A DNA stretch of 64,000 nucleotides, from positions 310,001 through 374,000 of the forward strand of contig CP064991.1 in NCBI GenBank assembly GCA_016699895.1, given 5' to 3'. Below are positions 8,973 to 17,323 of the stretch, piece after piece. Both the position numbers and the translations under genes were made by a program. The stretch's first letter is position 1. Each line of letters starts with the position of its first letter. The stretch comes from Candidatus Saccharibacteria bacterium (lineage in GTDB: Bacteria; Patescibacteriota; Saccharimonadia; Saccharimonadales; Saccharimonadaceae). A model generated the notes under the pieces. The model was given only the letters and a program-made list of their open reading frames with translations. It searched no databases and was not told the DNA's origin.

Positions 8973-9049
8973 GTCCCGGTAGCTCAGCGGATTAGAGCAG
9001 GAGGCTTCTATCCTTCGTGTCGGGGGTTCGATTCCCTCCCGGGATACCA
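8973..9049 (+). tRNA. tRNA-Arg (anticodon TCT)
   Basis: GTCCCGG pairs with CCGGGAT, the D arm is GCTC/GAGC, the anticodon stem GGAGG/CCTTC encloses the loop CTTCTAT, and the T arm is GGGGG-TTCGATT-CCCTC. CCA is encoded. The first base directly follows the stop codon of the preceding gene. Confidence 0.92.
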
Positions 9050-9070
9050 GGGTAAATGTATACAACAAAG

Positions 9071-9096
9071 ACACTCTCTAGACAGAGTGTTTTTTG
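9071..9096 (+). terminator. Rho-independent terminator of tRNA-Arg
   Basis: ACACTCT and AGAGTGT form a 7-bp perfect stem with a 6-nt loop and a run of T. Confidence 0.85.
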
Positions 9097-9154
9097 TATG
9101 AAAAATGGTATACTAATAGTACAAAACGTAAGGTTTACTGAAGGAGGAGAATCT

Positions 9155-9826
9155 ATGGCTAATAAAGTAACTCAGTCGAGTGCCAAAGGCTTGACGACAT
9201 TGCTCTACACAGGCGCTGCTTTCGCGACCTTTATGAGCGTGTATTCAGCTGTGGCTGTTATCGGCAAACTATTTTCGATGTGGACGAGTAGCGACACTAC
9301 CTTGCAAAATCTCATGACAGTATTTGCAGCAGGCAATACGTACACGGATACAATCTTGCTAGCAGTGGTTGGCGTTGGTATGGCAGTAGCAGCCTTCTTT
9401 TTGTACGGTAAAGTATCGCGCGAGGTCGCAAAGCAGCCAGAATACACCAATACGACCGCCTATGCATTCATTACTAATGCGTTAGTTGGGGTGTTCGTTC
9501 TCACCGCTGCTGTTATGGTTCTCGAGATGGTTTCCATCTTGATTTCCTCGCTATTACTAATCGGTACCAGCACTGATATCGGTGCAATGTATCTCGGTGT
9601 GTTCTTGCCATTGGTGCTGTCGGTGGGCGTTGTCGGATTTGCTGGCTGGATGGCGATGGAAATCATGCGCGGCCACAACAAGAGTAAATTGCTAACAATA
9701 GTTGCCATGTCAGTTGCTGGCGCCTTGCTAGTCGCGACGTTCATCACTGTGCCAATCAAGGCCCATAGTTCATCAACGACTAGAACCACAGATTACGACT
9801 CAATTCGTCAATATTTCGATTACTAG
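9155..9826 (+). CDS. Multi-pass membrane protein of unknown function
   Basis: About 223 aa with five hydrophobic segments (roughly residues 15-40, 65-85, 105-135, 145-170, 183-203) and a short polar tail rich in Ser, Thr, Asp and Tyr. I see no catalytic motif and do not recognise a family. The ATG at 9155 was chosen because a strong SD (AAGGAGGAG) lies 5 nt upstream; the frame is open further but without a ribosome site. A TATACT box near 9107 could be its promoter. It is flanked by two tRNA genes and stands alone as a transcription unit. Confidence 0.75.
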   Translation: MANKVTQSSAKGLTTLLYTGAAFATFMSVYSAVAVIGKLFSMWTSSDTTLQNLMTVFAAGNTYTDTILLAVVGVGMAVAAFFLYGKVSREVAKQPEYTNTTAYAFITNALVGVFVLTAAVMVLEMVSILISSLLLIGTSTDIGAMYLGVFLPLVLSVGVVGFAGWMAMEIMRGHNKSKLLTIVAMSVAGALLVATFITVPIKAHSSSTTRTTDYDSIRQYFDY

Positions 9827-9892
9827 AATAGTTTTTGGTTGCCTACGCCGGGTTTGTGCCGTATGTCATTTAGCGTATCCGATAAAGTATGC

Positions 9893-9898
9893 TAAAAT
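9893..9898 (+). promoter_or_regulatory. Extended -10 box of tRNA-His
   Basis: TGC-TAAAAT, 24 nt before the first base of the tRNA. Confidence 0.5.
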
Positions 9899-9922
9899 AG
9901 CACAGCCTAGTGTAGGCAATGT

Positions 9923-10001
9923 GGCGATTGTAGCTCAGTTTGGTTAGAGCGCTGGATTGTGGCTCCGGAGGTCGTGGGTTCGAGTCCCATCATTCGCCCC
10001 A
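9923..10001 (+). tRNA. tRNA-His (anticodon GTG)
   Basis: The anticodon stem CTGGA/TCCGG encloses the loop TTGTGGC. The extra G at -1 opposite C73, the mark of tRNA-His, is encoded. The acceptor arm GCGATTG/CATTCGC has one T-T mismatch at 5:68. CCA is encoded. Confidence 0.92.
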
Positions 10002-10011
10002 GAATTATCAA

Positions 10012-10038
10012 AACCGCTCGAGTAGAAGCGGTTTTTTT
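10012..10038 (+). terminator. Terminator between tRNA-His and murA
   Basis: AACCGCT and AGCGGTT form a 7-bp stem with an 8-nt loop and a T-run on the plus strand. On the minus strand the hairpin is followed by TTTTG, so it may weakly serve the convergent murA gene too. Confidence 0.8.
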
Positions 10039-10042
10039 GTTT

Positions 10043-11575
10043 CTATATCTCGCGCCAGGTTTCGACTTTGGCGCCGAGGCTGTTGAGACGTTGATAGAAA
10101 TCTTCATAGCCGCGGTTGATATTGTAGACATCGCGCAAAATACTCGTCCCCGGTGCGGCTAACATAGCCAGCAACACGACGACGCTCGGACGTAATGCTG
10201 GTGGCGCGACAACGTCGGCTGGTTTCCAGCGCGTTGGACCGGTGATATAGACGCGGTGAGGATCGACCATTTCGACATTAGCGTTGAGCTTGCTGAGCTC
10301 GGTAAAGTAAATCGCGCGATTCTCATAAGCCCAGTCATGCACCAACGTTCGGCCTTCGGCGGCAGTGGCGATCAATCCCATGAACGGCAAGTTGTCTTGG
10401 TTGATGCCCGGGAATGGCAAGGCGTGCAGCTTGTCTTTGGCGGCATGGAGCTGAGATTTCTTTATCGTGATATCGACAAGGCGGGTCTGACCATTGAGCG
10501 AACGATATTCTGGACCGAGCTCGTAATTGAGACCCATCTCTCCGAGTGTTGCCATCTCGAGTTCCAAAAACTCAATTGGTGCACGTGTGACGGTGATCTC
10601 CGAATTGGTGATAGCGCCAGCCGCAATAAAGCTCATGGCTTCGATCGGATCTTCACTAACATAGTATTCGACATTTTTGTTAATAGTTTTTACACCACGA
10701 ACGCGCAAAATCGTCGTGCCGATACCGTCAATTTTAACGCCGAGTTTTTGCAGGAAAAAGCAGAGGTCTTGAACTGCATAGTTTGGACTAGCATTTCTGA
10801 TGATAGTTTCACCTTCGTTCATGGCAGCAGCCATCAAAATATTTTCAGTCGTCGTGTCGCCGCGTTCGGTCAAGATGATAGGACCGCTTGGTTTGCGCGG
10901 TTTGACGTCAACCTGGTAGTAATCGGTGCCATCTTGGGCATCAACACTCATGCCGAATTCACGCAGGCCGACCAGATGTGGCTCAACGGTGCGTTTACCT
11001 AGGTTGCAGCCGCCGGAAAAAGGTAATCGGAAGCTTTTGTATTGATGCAGTAATGGGCCGAGAAACATGATGATAGTACGCGTGCGTTTGGCAGCTTCAA
11101 TCTCCATGTCGTTCAGTTTCAATACTTTGGGTCGAATAATCTCGAGATCGTTTTGCTCGTTTAACCAACGAGTTTTGACGCCAATTGAATTTAGTACCTC
11201 TAGGATGCGATTGACTTCCTCGATGCGGGCGACGCGCTTGAACACGGTTTTACCTTTGTTTAACAGGCTGGCGCAAAGTAGGGCGACGGCAGCATTTTTG
11301 CTGGTTTTCGTCTCAATTTCACCGTGTAATGTATGACCACCATGGACGCGTATATTGAGTTTGCTCTCGTCGTTCACTGATAGAATCTCCGCATTCAAGA
11401 CATCAGAAATCCTAGCTATCGTTTCGAGACTAATATTTTGTCCACCGCGCTCGATACGGTTGATGGCTGACTGACTCGTGGCTAATCGCTCGGCTAATTC
11501 GGCTTGGGTTAACCCGTGACTAGCGCGCAATTCAGCGACTAGTTTACCAATTTTTTCTCGATAATCTTCTTTCAT
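10043..11575 (-). CDS. murA: XRE-type HTH domain fused to UDP-GlcNAc enolpyruvyl transferase (MurA)
   Basis: The 510 aa protein joins two parts. Residues 1-70 are a Cro/C1-type HTH (GLTQAELAERLATSQSAINRIERG). From about residue 75 it is a full MurA, which adds enolpyruvate to UDP-GlcNAc in the first committed step of peptidoglycan synthesis. Lys93-Asn94 matches the substrate-binding pair (KTSKNAA) and Cys190 the catalytic loop Cys (SGGCNLGKR), so the enzyme looks active and fosfomycin-sensitive by family rule. MurA is normally about 420 aa without an HTH. The transcript would start only about 3 nt before the ATG, without SD. A palindrome at 11587-11604 overlaps the -10 box, so the HTH may repress its own gene. 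Confidence 0.93.
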   Translation of the reverse strand: MKEDYREKIGKLVAELRASHGLTQAELAERLATSQSAINRIERGGQNISLETIARISDVLNAEILSVNDESKLNIRVHGGHTLHGEIETKTSKNAAVALLCASLLNKGKTVFKRVARIEEVNRILEVLNSIGVKTRWLNEQNDLEIIRPKVLKLNDMEIEAAKRTRTIIMFLGPLLHQYKSFRLPFSGGCNLGKRTVEPHLVGLREFGMSVDAQDGTDYYQVDVKPRKPSGPIILTERGDTTTENILMAAAMNEGETIIRNASPNYAVQDLCFFLQKLGVKIDGIGTTILRVRGVKTINKNVEYYVSEDPIEAMSFIAAGAITNSEITVTRAPIEFLELEMATLGEMGLNYELGPEYRSLNGQTRLVDITIKKSQLHAAKDKLHALPFPGINQDNLPFMGLIATAAEGRTLVHDWAYENRAIYFTELSKLNANVEMVDPHRVYITGPTRWKPADVVAPPALRPSVVVLLAMLAAPGTSILRDVYNINRGYEDFYQRLNSLGAKVETWREI

Positions 11576-11586
11576 ATCATGACAAT

Positions 11587-11604
11587 TATATCATATTTGA
11601 TATA
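11587..11604. promoter_or_regulatory. Perfect palindrome on the murA promoter
   Basis: TATATCA-TATT-TGATATA, 7-bp arms and a 4-nt spacer. On the minus strand it overlaps the TATAAT box of murA (11585-11590; -35 TTGTGG at 11609-11614, spacing 18). XRE proteins usually bind such sites. It may also affect glyA, which is divergent. Confidence 0.6.
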
Positions 11605-11618
11605 AAAACCACAACCTT

Positions 11619-11647
11619 TTCTGATTTTGGTGGTAGGATGGTATAAT
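11619..11647 (+). promoter_or_regulatory. glyA promoter
   Basis: TTCTGA, 17 nt, then TATAAT with an extended TGG in front. The leader to the ATG at 11673 carries AGAAGGAGGG. Confidence 0.65.
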
Positions 11648-11672
11648 TTAATCAATTAGAAGGAGGGAACAT

Positions 11673-12956
11673 ATGCAAGACAAAGAGATACTCGATTTAA
11701 TCGTGGGCGAAACCGAGCGACAGCGTGACGGGTTAGAGTTGATTCCGAGCGAAAACTATGTGAGCCGCGAAGTGCTAGATGCTATGGGTAGCATTTTTAC
11801 TAACAAATATAGCGAAGGCTATCCCGGTCGCCGCTATTATGGCGGCCAAGAATTTACCGACCAAGTCGAGACTCTCGCGATCGAGCGCGCCAAACAATTA
11901 TTTGGCGCTGATCACGCTAACGTTCAACCACATTCTGGCGCGCAGGCCAACAATGCAGTCTATAACGCCTGGCTCGAACCTGGCGATACGGTGCTCGGCA
12001 TGGATCTCGGACACGGCGGTCACCTGACACACGGCGCACCGGTCACGCAGAGTGCCAAGGTGTATAACTTTATTCGTTACGGCATGAAAGATGTCGAGAC
12101 TGGCGAAATTGATTATGACGAGCTAGAGGAATTAGCGCTCAAACATAAACCGAAAATTATCCTGGTTGGCTATAGCGCCTATTCGCGCATTCCCGATTTT
12201 GCGCGTTTTGCGGCGATTGGCAAAAAAGTTGATGCCTTGCTGATGGCAGACATGGCGCATGTGGCGGGATTGATCGCTGGCGGCGCTCATCCGAACCCAT
12301 TTGATTTTGGTTTCCACGTGATCACAACGACGACCCACAAAACGCTGCGTGGCCCGCGCGGTGGTTTGATCTTGTCGAAAGGCACGGTCGGCAATCCACT
12401 GAAAAAGCCAGAACATACTATCGAAAATATTCCGACCTTGATCGATCGCAGTGTGTTCCCTGGAACGCAGGGCGGACCGCTAATGCATGTGATTGCGGCC
12501 AAGGCGGTTTCATTCCACGAAGCACTCCAGCCGCAGTTCAAAACCTATGCAGCGCAGGTGGTGAAAAACGCCAGCGTCCTTGCCGAAGCCATGAAAAAAC
12601 GTGGTTTCAAACTCATCACTGGCGGCACTGATAACCACCTCATCCTCACCGACGTCAAATCTAGTTTCGGCGTACATGGTGGCATAGTTGAAAAAGCTCT
12701 CGATGAAATAGGTTTGACTGCCAATAAAAATGCGATTCCAAATGATCCAGAGCCGCCATTCCGCCCGAGCGGTTTACGTCTCGGCACACCAGCTATGACC
12801 ACGCGCGGTCTCGTCGAGTCTGATATGGATCAGATTGCCGAGTGGATGTTAGCAGCGATCGAGAATCGTGATGACGCCACCAAGCTATCCAAGATCCACG
12901 ATGAAGTCATTGCATTAGCCCGCAAATTCCCATTGCCGAGTGATAAAGCTAAATAA
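11673..12956 (+). CDS. glyA: Serine hydroxymethyltransferase
   Basis: The 427 aa PLP enzyme interconverts serine and glycine with tetrahydrofolate. Diagnostic stretches are [10 protein letters not shown] near the N-terminus, [33 protein letters not shown] and the PLP-lysine region [14 protein letters not shown]. The length matches the family. A strong SD (AGAAGGAGGG) lies 6-9 nt before the ATG. No other folate gene is nearby, so its donor of one-carbon units is not shown here. Its last bases overlap the end of the convergent membrane-protein gene by 8 nt. Confidence 0.97.
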   Translation: MQDKEILDLIVGETERQRDGLELIPSENYVSREVLDAMGSIFTNKYSEGYPGRRYYGGQEFTDQVETLAIERAKQLFGADHANVQPHSGAQANNAVYNAWLEPGDTVLGMDLGHGGHLTHGAPVTQSAKVYNFIRYGMKDVETGEIDYDELEELALKHKPKIILVGYSAYSRIPDFARFAAIGKKVDALLMADMAHVAGLIAGGAHPNPFDFGFHVITTTTHKTLRGPRGGLILSKGTVGNPLKKPEHTIENIPTLIDRSVFPGTQGGPLMHVIAAKAVSFHEALQPQFKTYAAQVVKNASVLAEAMKKRGFKLITGGTDNHLILTDVKSSFGVHGGIVEKALDEIGLTANKNAIPNDPEPPFRPSGLRLGTPAMTTRGLVESDMDQIAEWMLAAIENRDDATKLSKIHDEVIALARKFPLPSDKAK

Positions 12957-13632
12957 AGCACTTACGAACCGGTATTATCAGTAGCCAAACTATACCGAAA
13001 AGACACATTATGGCAGGTAGTATTACGGATACAAAGAAAAAATCATAACTCCATGGGTTATTGCCGCTATACACTAGGAGGCTAAACGCTACACCCAGAG
13101 AGATAACGGTCGTCGCGGCGCTACCTATCCAGGCTCTTCGACCCTTCTCTTTGAGCTTTGCTATTTTGATAGAATAAGACACCAAGCTGATATAGCAACA
13201 GAGTAGTAGGAATATTATTATGATTGACATGATAGTATTAGTCGTCCATCGCTCCATATCCATCAGACTGTGTGGTGGCAAATATTGGCCGATGGCGCTA
13301 GGGGTTTTATTAATAATAGCGGCAGCATAGTCGGCCAGCAAATATATTAACAGGGCTGCAAAAAATGTCGCTGTTATTGCGCCAAAAAATATCGTCAGGA
13401 TGCGGACCGGCTGACTGATAACCACCGGTTTAGTTTCTTTGCGATTAGGTTTATATCCTAGCAAACTAGTATTTTGGGGCAGATCTCTATCTCTCGGGTC
13501 TATCTTGCGGTATCGTAAAGGTTGTTTGGCTGCAGGCTGAGTGTCATTGAGACCCTGGTTATCTGCTGGCGGCTGCACCACTAGTGAGTTTCTATCTATT
13601 CCATCACTTTCTGGTTGATGATCATTATTCAT
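12949..13632 (-). CDS. Membrane protein of unknown function
   Basis: The 227 aa protein has a hydrophilic N-terminal region of about 75 residues (Asp/Gln/Pro/Arg rich) and then four hydrophobic segments (about 78-100, 134-157, 170-190, 200-222). I do not recognise a family or catalytic motif. A TATAAT box ends 8 nt before the ATG, so the mRNA would have practically no leader. The 3' end overlaps glyA by 8 nt (convergent). Confidence 0.65.
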   Translation of the reverse strand: MNNDHQPESDGIDRNSLVVQPPADNQGLNDTQPAAKQPLRYRKIDPRDRDLPQNTSLLGYKPNRKETKPVVISQPVRILTIFFGAITATFFAALLIYLLADYAAAIINKTPSAIGQYLPPHSLMDMERWTTNTIMSIIIIFLLLCCYISLVSYSIKIAKLKEKGRRAWIGSAATTVISLGVAFSLLVYSGNNPWSYDFFFVSVILPAIMCLFGIVWLLIIPVRKCFI

Positions 13633-13655
13633 TATAGATATTATAGCGGATACGT

Positions 13656-14678
13656 TTAGTCTGGCAAGTTTTCAGGTTCTTGTTCTAGCGTAACATTGAA
13701 TTTGGCTTGCACGGCGGCTATGATCTCGGTCTTGAACTTTGCGAGGTCATCGGTTGACTTGGCGCTCATATTCGTGAGCACCAACGCGTTTTTCGGATAT
13801 ATCGCCATACCGTATTTCGTGAAACCTTTTAGCCCAGCCTGATCAATTAACCAGCCAGCGGCTAACTTAACTTTGTTATCAGGCATTGACCAATGTGGTG
13901 CGTCAGGAAAGTTCGCGAGCAACAAATTGGCCACCTCGTTATCCACGATAGGATTTTTGAAAAATGACCCAGCGCTCGCAATCTGATCGACCGGTGGTAA
14001 TTTTTCGGCACGTATCGACACGACAGCCGCTCGAATATTGTTCGGAGAATAGTCGGTGATAGTATGTTGTGTCAAATATGACTCGAGGCTGGCATAAAAT
14101 GGTGGCTTCATCCAAGATTTATTGAGCCGTAGTGTGATCGAAGTAATAACATGACGGCGCGTCGCGGGGTTTTTGAATATAGAATTGCGATAGGAGAATG
14201 TGCAATCGTCACGGCCGAGGGTGACGAAGACACTAGATTCCGTGTCATACGCCTCTAATTCAACCAACGTATCGGCGATTTCTTGACCATAGGCGCCGAC
14301 ATTTTGAACTGGTGTCGAGCCAGCTCGCCCCGGGATCGCGCTCATTGCTTCTACGCCGGACAGTCCTAGCGCGCAGAGTCGTTCAACTACCTGATCCCAG
14401 ACTTCACCAGCACCAATTTTATATGTTGCGCTCGAATCGTCCTCGCTGATCTTTTCAAAACCAGCAATTCTATTCAGGATAATCACTCCGTCGTAATCAC
14501 CGCCGGCAATAACATTACTGCCATCGCCCAATACAAACCACGGTAGATTCCGCGACTCGGCAAAATCTAGAGCCGCTAGCAAGTCATCGTGATTGCTAAT
14601 CTCGATGACATAACGAGCTTCGCCGCCCAGCCGCATAGTCGTTAGTTTAGCGAGAGGATATTGCTCAGTGGTGACCAT
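13656..14678 (-). CDS. murB: UDP-N-acetylenolpyruvoylglucosamine reductase
   Basis: The 340 aa flavoenzyme reduces the MurA product to UDP-MurNAc. FAD-binding features are TTMRLGGEA, VLGDGSNVIAGG and IPGRAGSTPVQNVGAYGQEI. The catalytic Ser lies in AGSFFKNP, and the C-terminal domain (AGWLIDQAGLKG) is of type I MurB. It overlaps the small membrane protein gene upstream (start of murB inside its last codons), which suggests one operon. It acts directly after MurA, encoded 2 kb away on the same strand but in a separate unit. Confidence 0.95.
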   Translation of the reverse strand: MVTTEQYPLAKLTTMRLGGEARYVIEISNHDDLLAALDFAESRNLPWFVLGDGSNVIAGGDYDGVIILNRIAGFEKISEDDSSATYKIGAGEVWDQVVERLCALGLSGVEAMSAIPGRAGSTPVQNVGAYGQEIADTLVELEAYDTESSVFVTLGRDDCTFSYRNSIFKNPATRRHVITSITLRLNKSWMKPPFYASLESYLTQHTITDYSPNNIRAAVVSIRAEKLPPVDQIASAGSFFKNPIVDNEVANLLLANFPDAPHWSMPDNKVKLAAGWLIDQAGLKGFTKYGMAIYPKNALVLTNMSAKSTDDLAKFKTEIIAAVQAKFNVTLEQEPENLPD

Positions 14679-15093
14679 ATTTCTTTCTATCGTGATGCCT
14701 TTGGTGGCGATGGAGGACTAATGATAGGAATGACACTACAAAACTAACTGCGAATAGGCTAAAGCCGTCATTCATGCCTAGGGCGTTCATTTCGAATCCG
14801 AAATGCCACATCCAACAACCGGCAGTCAGGAGGCTCATTGCTAGGCCAGTTGCTACCATCGATCGCATCGAGAACAGCCCGCCGATTCCTATGAATACAG
14901 CTCCTATTGCCAGTAGCGTTGCGACTGATAAATAAAGCTCAGTGATTTGGCTAGGTAGGTCGAACGGCATGATACTAGCGAGACTAACAACTCGGGGTGC
15001 TTCGCCACCGAGCCAATCCATACCAATGCTGAAAGCGACTCCGGCGGCCGCAAATAGGTTGATAGCGATAAATAGGAACTTACGCTTTTTCAT
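14665..15093 (-). CDS. Four-helix small membrane protein
   Basis: 142 aa with four hydrophobic segments (about residues 7-25, 55-75, 80-98, 108-128) and a basic tail rich in His, Arg and Lys. Family not recognised. A TGT-TATAAT box lies 8 nt before the ATG, implying a leaderless or 1-nt-leader mRNA. It overlaps the murB start by 14 nt and is probably cotranscribed with it. Confidence 0.65.
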   Translation of the reverse strand: MKKRKFLFIAINLFAAAGVAFSIGMDWLGGEAPRVVSLASIMPFDLPSQITELYLSVATLLAIGAVFIGIGGLFSMRSMVATGLAMSLLTAGCWMWHFGFEMNALGMNDGFSLFAVSFVVSFLSLVLHRHQRHHDRKKYGHH

Positions 15094-15164
15094 ATCATAT
15101 ATTATAACACTATAAAACCTATAAATCTTGATAGAGCCAGTTTGAAATTTGCTTTTTACGATGT

Positions 15165-15170
15165 TACAAT
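15165..15170 (+). promoter_or_regulatory. Extended -10 box of the gene at 15177
   Basis: TGT-TACAAT ends 7 nt before the ATG at 15177. The ATG at 15171 directly abuts the box and would lie upstream of the transcript start, so 15177 is the better start. Confidence 0.6.
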
Positions 15171-15176
15171 ATGGTA

Positions 15177-15677
15177 ATGAAGAAAATTGCTATCATGGCA
15201 ATGGCAGCTATGCTGCTGGCGGATGTTTTTGCATCTAGGATGGCACTAGCTATGCCGGACGAGAATTTTATTAGGAATAACTGCTTAGTCGCGCAGTCAA
15301 CCTTATCTCAGATAGAGAAAGCCGATGCGGTCGTACGGATCAACCGAGGATATGACTATAATGAGATTTTGGGACTCATGTTTGCGATGAATGCGCGCCT
15401 GGCAGCTAATCGGATCACGGCGCCAGAACTGACTACGATAACTGACAATTTCTCACGAGAGTTTGATAGTTTCCGCAACCACTATGATACGTATGACGAC
15501 GTCGTATCTACGGCGATTAATATCAAATGCACTGATCGGCCGGCTGATTTTTATAATCAGCTAGAAAAGGCCAGGGCGGCTCGGGCCACGTTACGAATCG
15601 ATGCTGATAATCTCAATACCAACATACGAGACTATTACAGCAGTTTTGATTCACTAGTAAAGGAATCAAATCTATGA
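15177..15677 (+). CDS. Secreted protein of unknown function
   Basis: About 166 aa. A signal peptide is visible (KKIAIMAMAAMLLADVFASRMALA, cleavage around ALA-MP). The mature part is mostly helical and polar with two Cys (NNCLVA, IKCTDR) that could form a disulphide. I do not recognise a family. The stop overlaps the next ATG (ATGA), so the two genes are translationally coupled and their products may work together in the envelope. Confidence 0.65.
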   Translation: MKKIAIMAMAAMLLADVFASRMALAMPDENFIRNNCLVAQSTLSQIEKADAVVRINRGYDYNEILGLMFAMNARLAANRITAPELTTITDNFSREFDSFRNHYDTYDDVVSTAINIKCTDRPADFYNQLEKARAARATLRIDADNLNTNIRDYYSSFDSLVKESNL

Positions 15678-16048
15678 ACATAGAACGCCTCAAAGCCTGG
15701 GTTCTCAATAATCAGATGCTGACATTTATTATCGGGGCAATCTTGATAGCTGCTATAATGACGAGCGTCAGCCTGTGGCTGTATCAATCTAGCGGTGCCG
15801 CCAAACTAGACCTTAGTCGTCCGGGCTATGAAAAGGCGCGTACTGAGGTTGATGACGACAACAGCGGCACTAAACCATTTTCGCCGACTGGGGAATTAAA
15901 CGCCGATGCGATCAAAGATTTTCGTAACCGATATACTAGTATCAGCGACAAGCTGGACAAGACCAATAACTACGACGAGTCAGATATGAGCGACGATAAT
16001 CTCGGGCTCAATCCTAACGCCGAAATCACTGAGTCAACTGATCAGTAA
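15674..16048 (+). CDS. Single-pass membrane protein of unknown function
   Basis: 124 aa. A short cytoplasmic start, one hydrophobic helix (about residues 17-36) and an acidic, Asp/Asn/Ser-rich outer region. Family not recognised. It is coupled to the secreted protein upstream by an ATGA overlap, and followed after 6 nt by the TsaC-TrmB gene. Confidence 0.6.
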   Translation: MNIERLKAWVLNNQMLTFIIGAILIAAIMTSVSLWLYQSSGAAKLDLSRPGYEKARTEVDDDNSGTKPFSPTGELNADAIKDFRNRYTSISDKLDKTNNYDESDMSDDNLGLNPNAEITESTDQ

Positions 16049-16054
16049 TCTATC

Positions 16055-17323
16055 ATGACCGAGCAAGATATAGTTGACAATTTACAGCGCGGCGAGCTAG
16101 TCGTCATGAAGAGTGACACCATTTATGGTATATTTGCGTTGGCGCTCGACCAAGCGGCGGTCGAACGACTCCATTCGGTGCGCGACCGTGCGCCTGAGCA
16201 AGGTTTTATCGTACTGGCTGACAGTGTCGAGACGGTGGGGCAGCTGGTATCGCTGCGCCCGCAGATTCGAGCTAGGCTCGAGACAATCTGGGCCGCGCCA
16301 TTTGCAACTTCTGTTATCCTATCGTCAAAAGGTTCAAAAGCCCCGTGGCTGGCCGATACTCGCTCTGGCAAGCCGACGATTTGTTTCCGAGTACCTTCAA
16401 AACAAAACCGAGCACTGCGCGAACTACTGGAAAAAACCGGTCCGCTCTGTGCGCCGAGCGCTAATTTACCAGATCAATTGCCAGCCCGTAATATCGGGGA
16501 GGCCAAAGATTACTTTGGCGATTTGGTCAGTTTATATGTCGATAGCGGGGAATGTGACACCAATCAGCCGTCGCGTATCATCCGTTTTTCTAGTAGTAGC
16601 ACAGTTGAGACACTGCGACCGGACGGACATAATCACCCCGAGGATTTTGTGATTACTAGGCGCCGCAAACTCTATAAATTCGCTAAATTTGATGAGCTAG
16701 ACACCTGTTTCCATCTCGAAGAATGGCTAGAGAGACGCGACGAAATAGTATCGGATGACAGGGATTTGACTGTTGAAATTGGCGCTGGCTCTGCCTTGTT
16801 TTCGGTAGAGCTGGCTAGGCGTCATCCAGAGCGGCTATTTGTTGCTGCTGATATCAAAGGTGACAGACTCTATCAAGGTGCACGCGAGGCAGCTCGTCTC
16901 GAGCTCACCAACATTTATTTTGTCCGTAGCGATATTGCGAGAATCAATGAAGTTATACCTGATACTAGGGCACATGAAGTTTGGATTACGTTCCCCGATC
17001 CTTATCCGCGTAAACCCGATGCAAAACACCGCTTAACGGCGCCGCGCTATCTGGATTATTACCGACAACTATTACAACCAAACGGAATATTGAATTTCAA
17101 GACCGATAGTAACAAACTTTTTGAGTGGTCGCTCGAGCAGTTTGCGACCGAAGGCTGGCATCAGCTATGCATGACCCGCGACCTACATGCCTCAGATGCC
17201 TCCGATGAGTCAAAGATCATGACGAGTTATGAAAAACGGTTTGCTAGTGAGGGATTAATGATCAATTTTGCGCAGTTTGCGCTTGTTCGCGCAACCAGCC
17301 GTCAATCGGTCCAGCGCCCATAA
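16055..17323 (+). CDS. TsaC-TrmB fusion: tRNA t6A37 and m7G46 modification
   Basis: The 422 aa protein joins two tRNA-modifying enzymes. Residues 1 to about 195 are a Sua5/YciO/YrdC domain (KSDTIYGIFALA, CFRVPSKQ, GPLCAPSANLPDQ, PSRIIRF), which makes threonylcarbamoyl-AMP for t6A at position 37. Residues from about 205 are a TrmB methyltransferase (VEIGAGSALFSVELA SAM site, ADIKGDRLYQG, WITFPDPYPRKPDAKHRL, FKTDS, TSYEKRFASEG), which methylates G46. Normally these are separate proteins. A short TsaB is encoded at 25206; TsaD and TsaE are not in the window. The last 62 nt overlap the convergent murC. No clear SD was seen. Confidence 0.92.
   Translation: MTEQDIVDNLQRGELVVMKSDTIYGIFALALDQAAVERLHSVRDRAPEQGFIVLADSVETVGQLVSLRPQIRARLETIWAAPFATSVILSSKGSKAPWLADTRSGKPTICFRVPSKQNRALRELLEKTGPLCAPSANLPDQLPARNIGEAKDYFGDLVSLYVDSGECDTNQPSRIIRFSSSSTVETLRPDGHNHPEDFVITRRRKLYKFAKFDELDTCFHLEEWLERRDEIVSDDRDLTVEIGAGSALFSVELARRHPERLFVAADIKGDRLYQGAREAARLELTNIYFVRSDIARINEVIPDTRAHEVWITFPDPYPRKPDAKHRLTAPRYLDYYRQLLQPNGILNFKTDSNKLFEWSLEQFATEGWHQLCMTRDLHASDASDESKIMTSYEKRFASEGLMINFAQFALVRATSRQSVQRP

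Noticed and set aside
8730-9074. Minus-strand frame across tRNA-Arg
   Set aside because: It reads the tRNA and the end of the ligase-like gene backwards; this kind of false protein is typical around tRNAs.
10256-11002. Long plus-strand open frame of 248 codons
   Set aside because: It is antisense to murA, has no SD, and its residues show no domain; it mirrors the codons of the real gene.
15171-15176. ATG at 15171 as start of the secreted protein gene
   Set aside because: It abuts the -10 box and would not be transcribed; 15177 fits both the box and the signal peptide.
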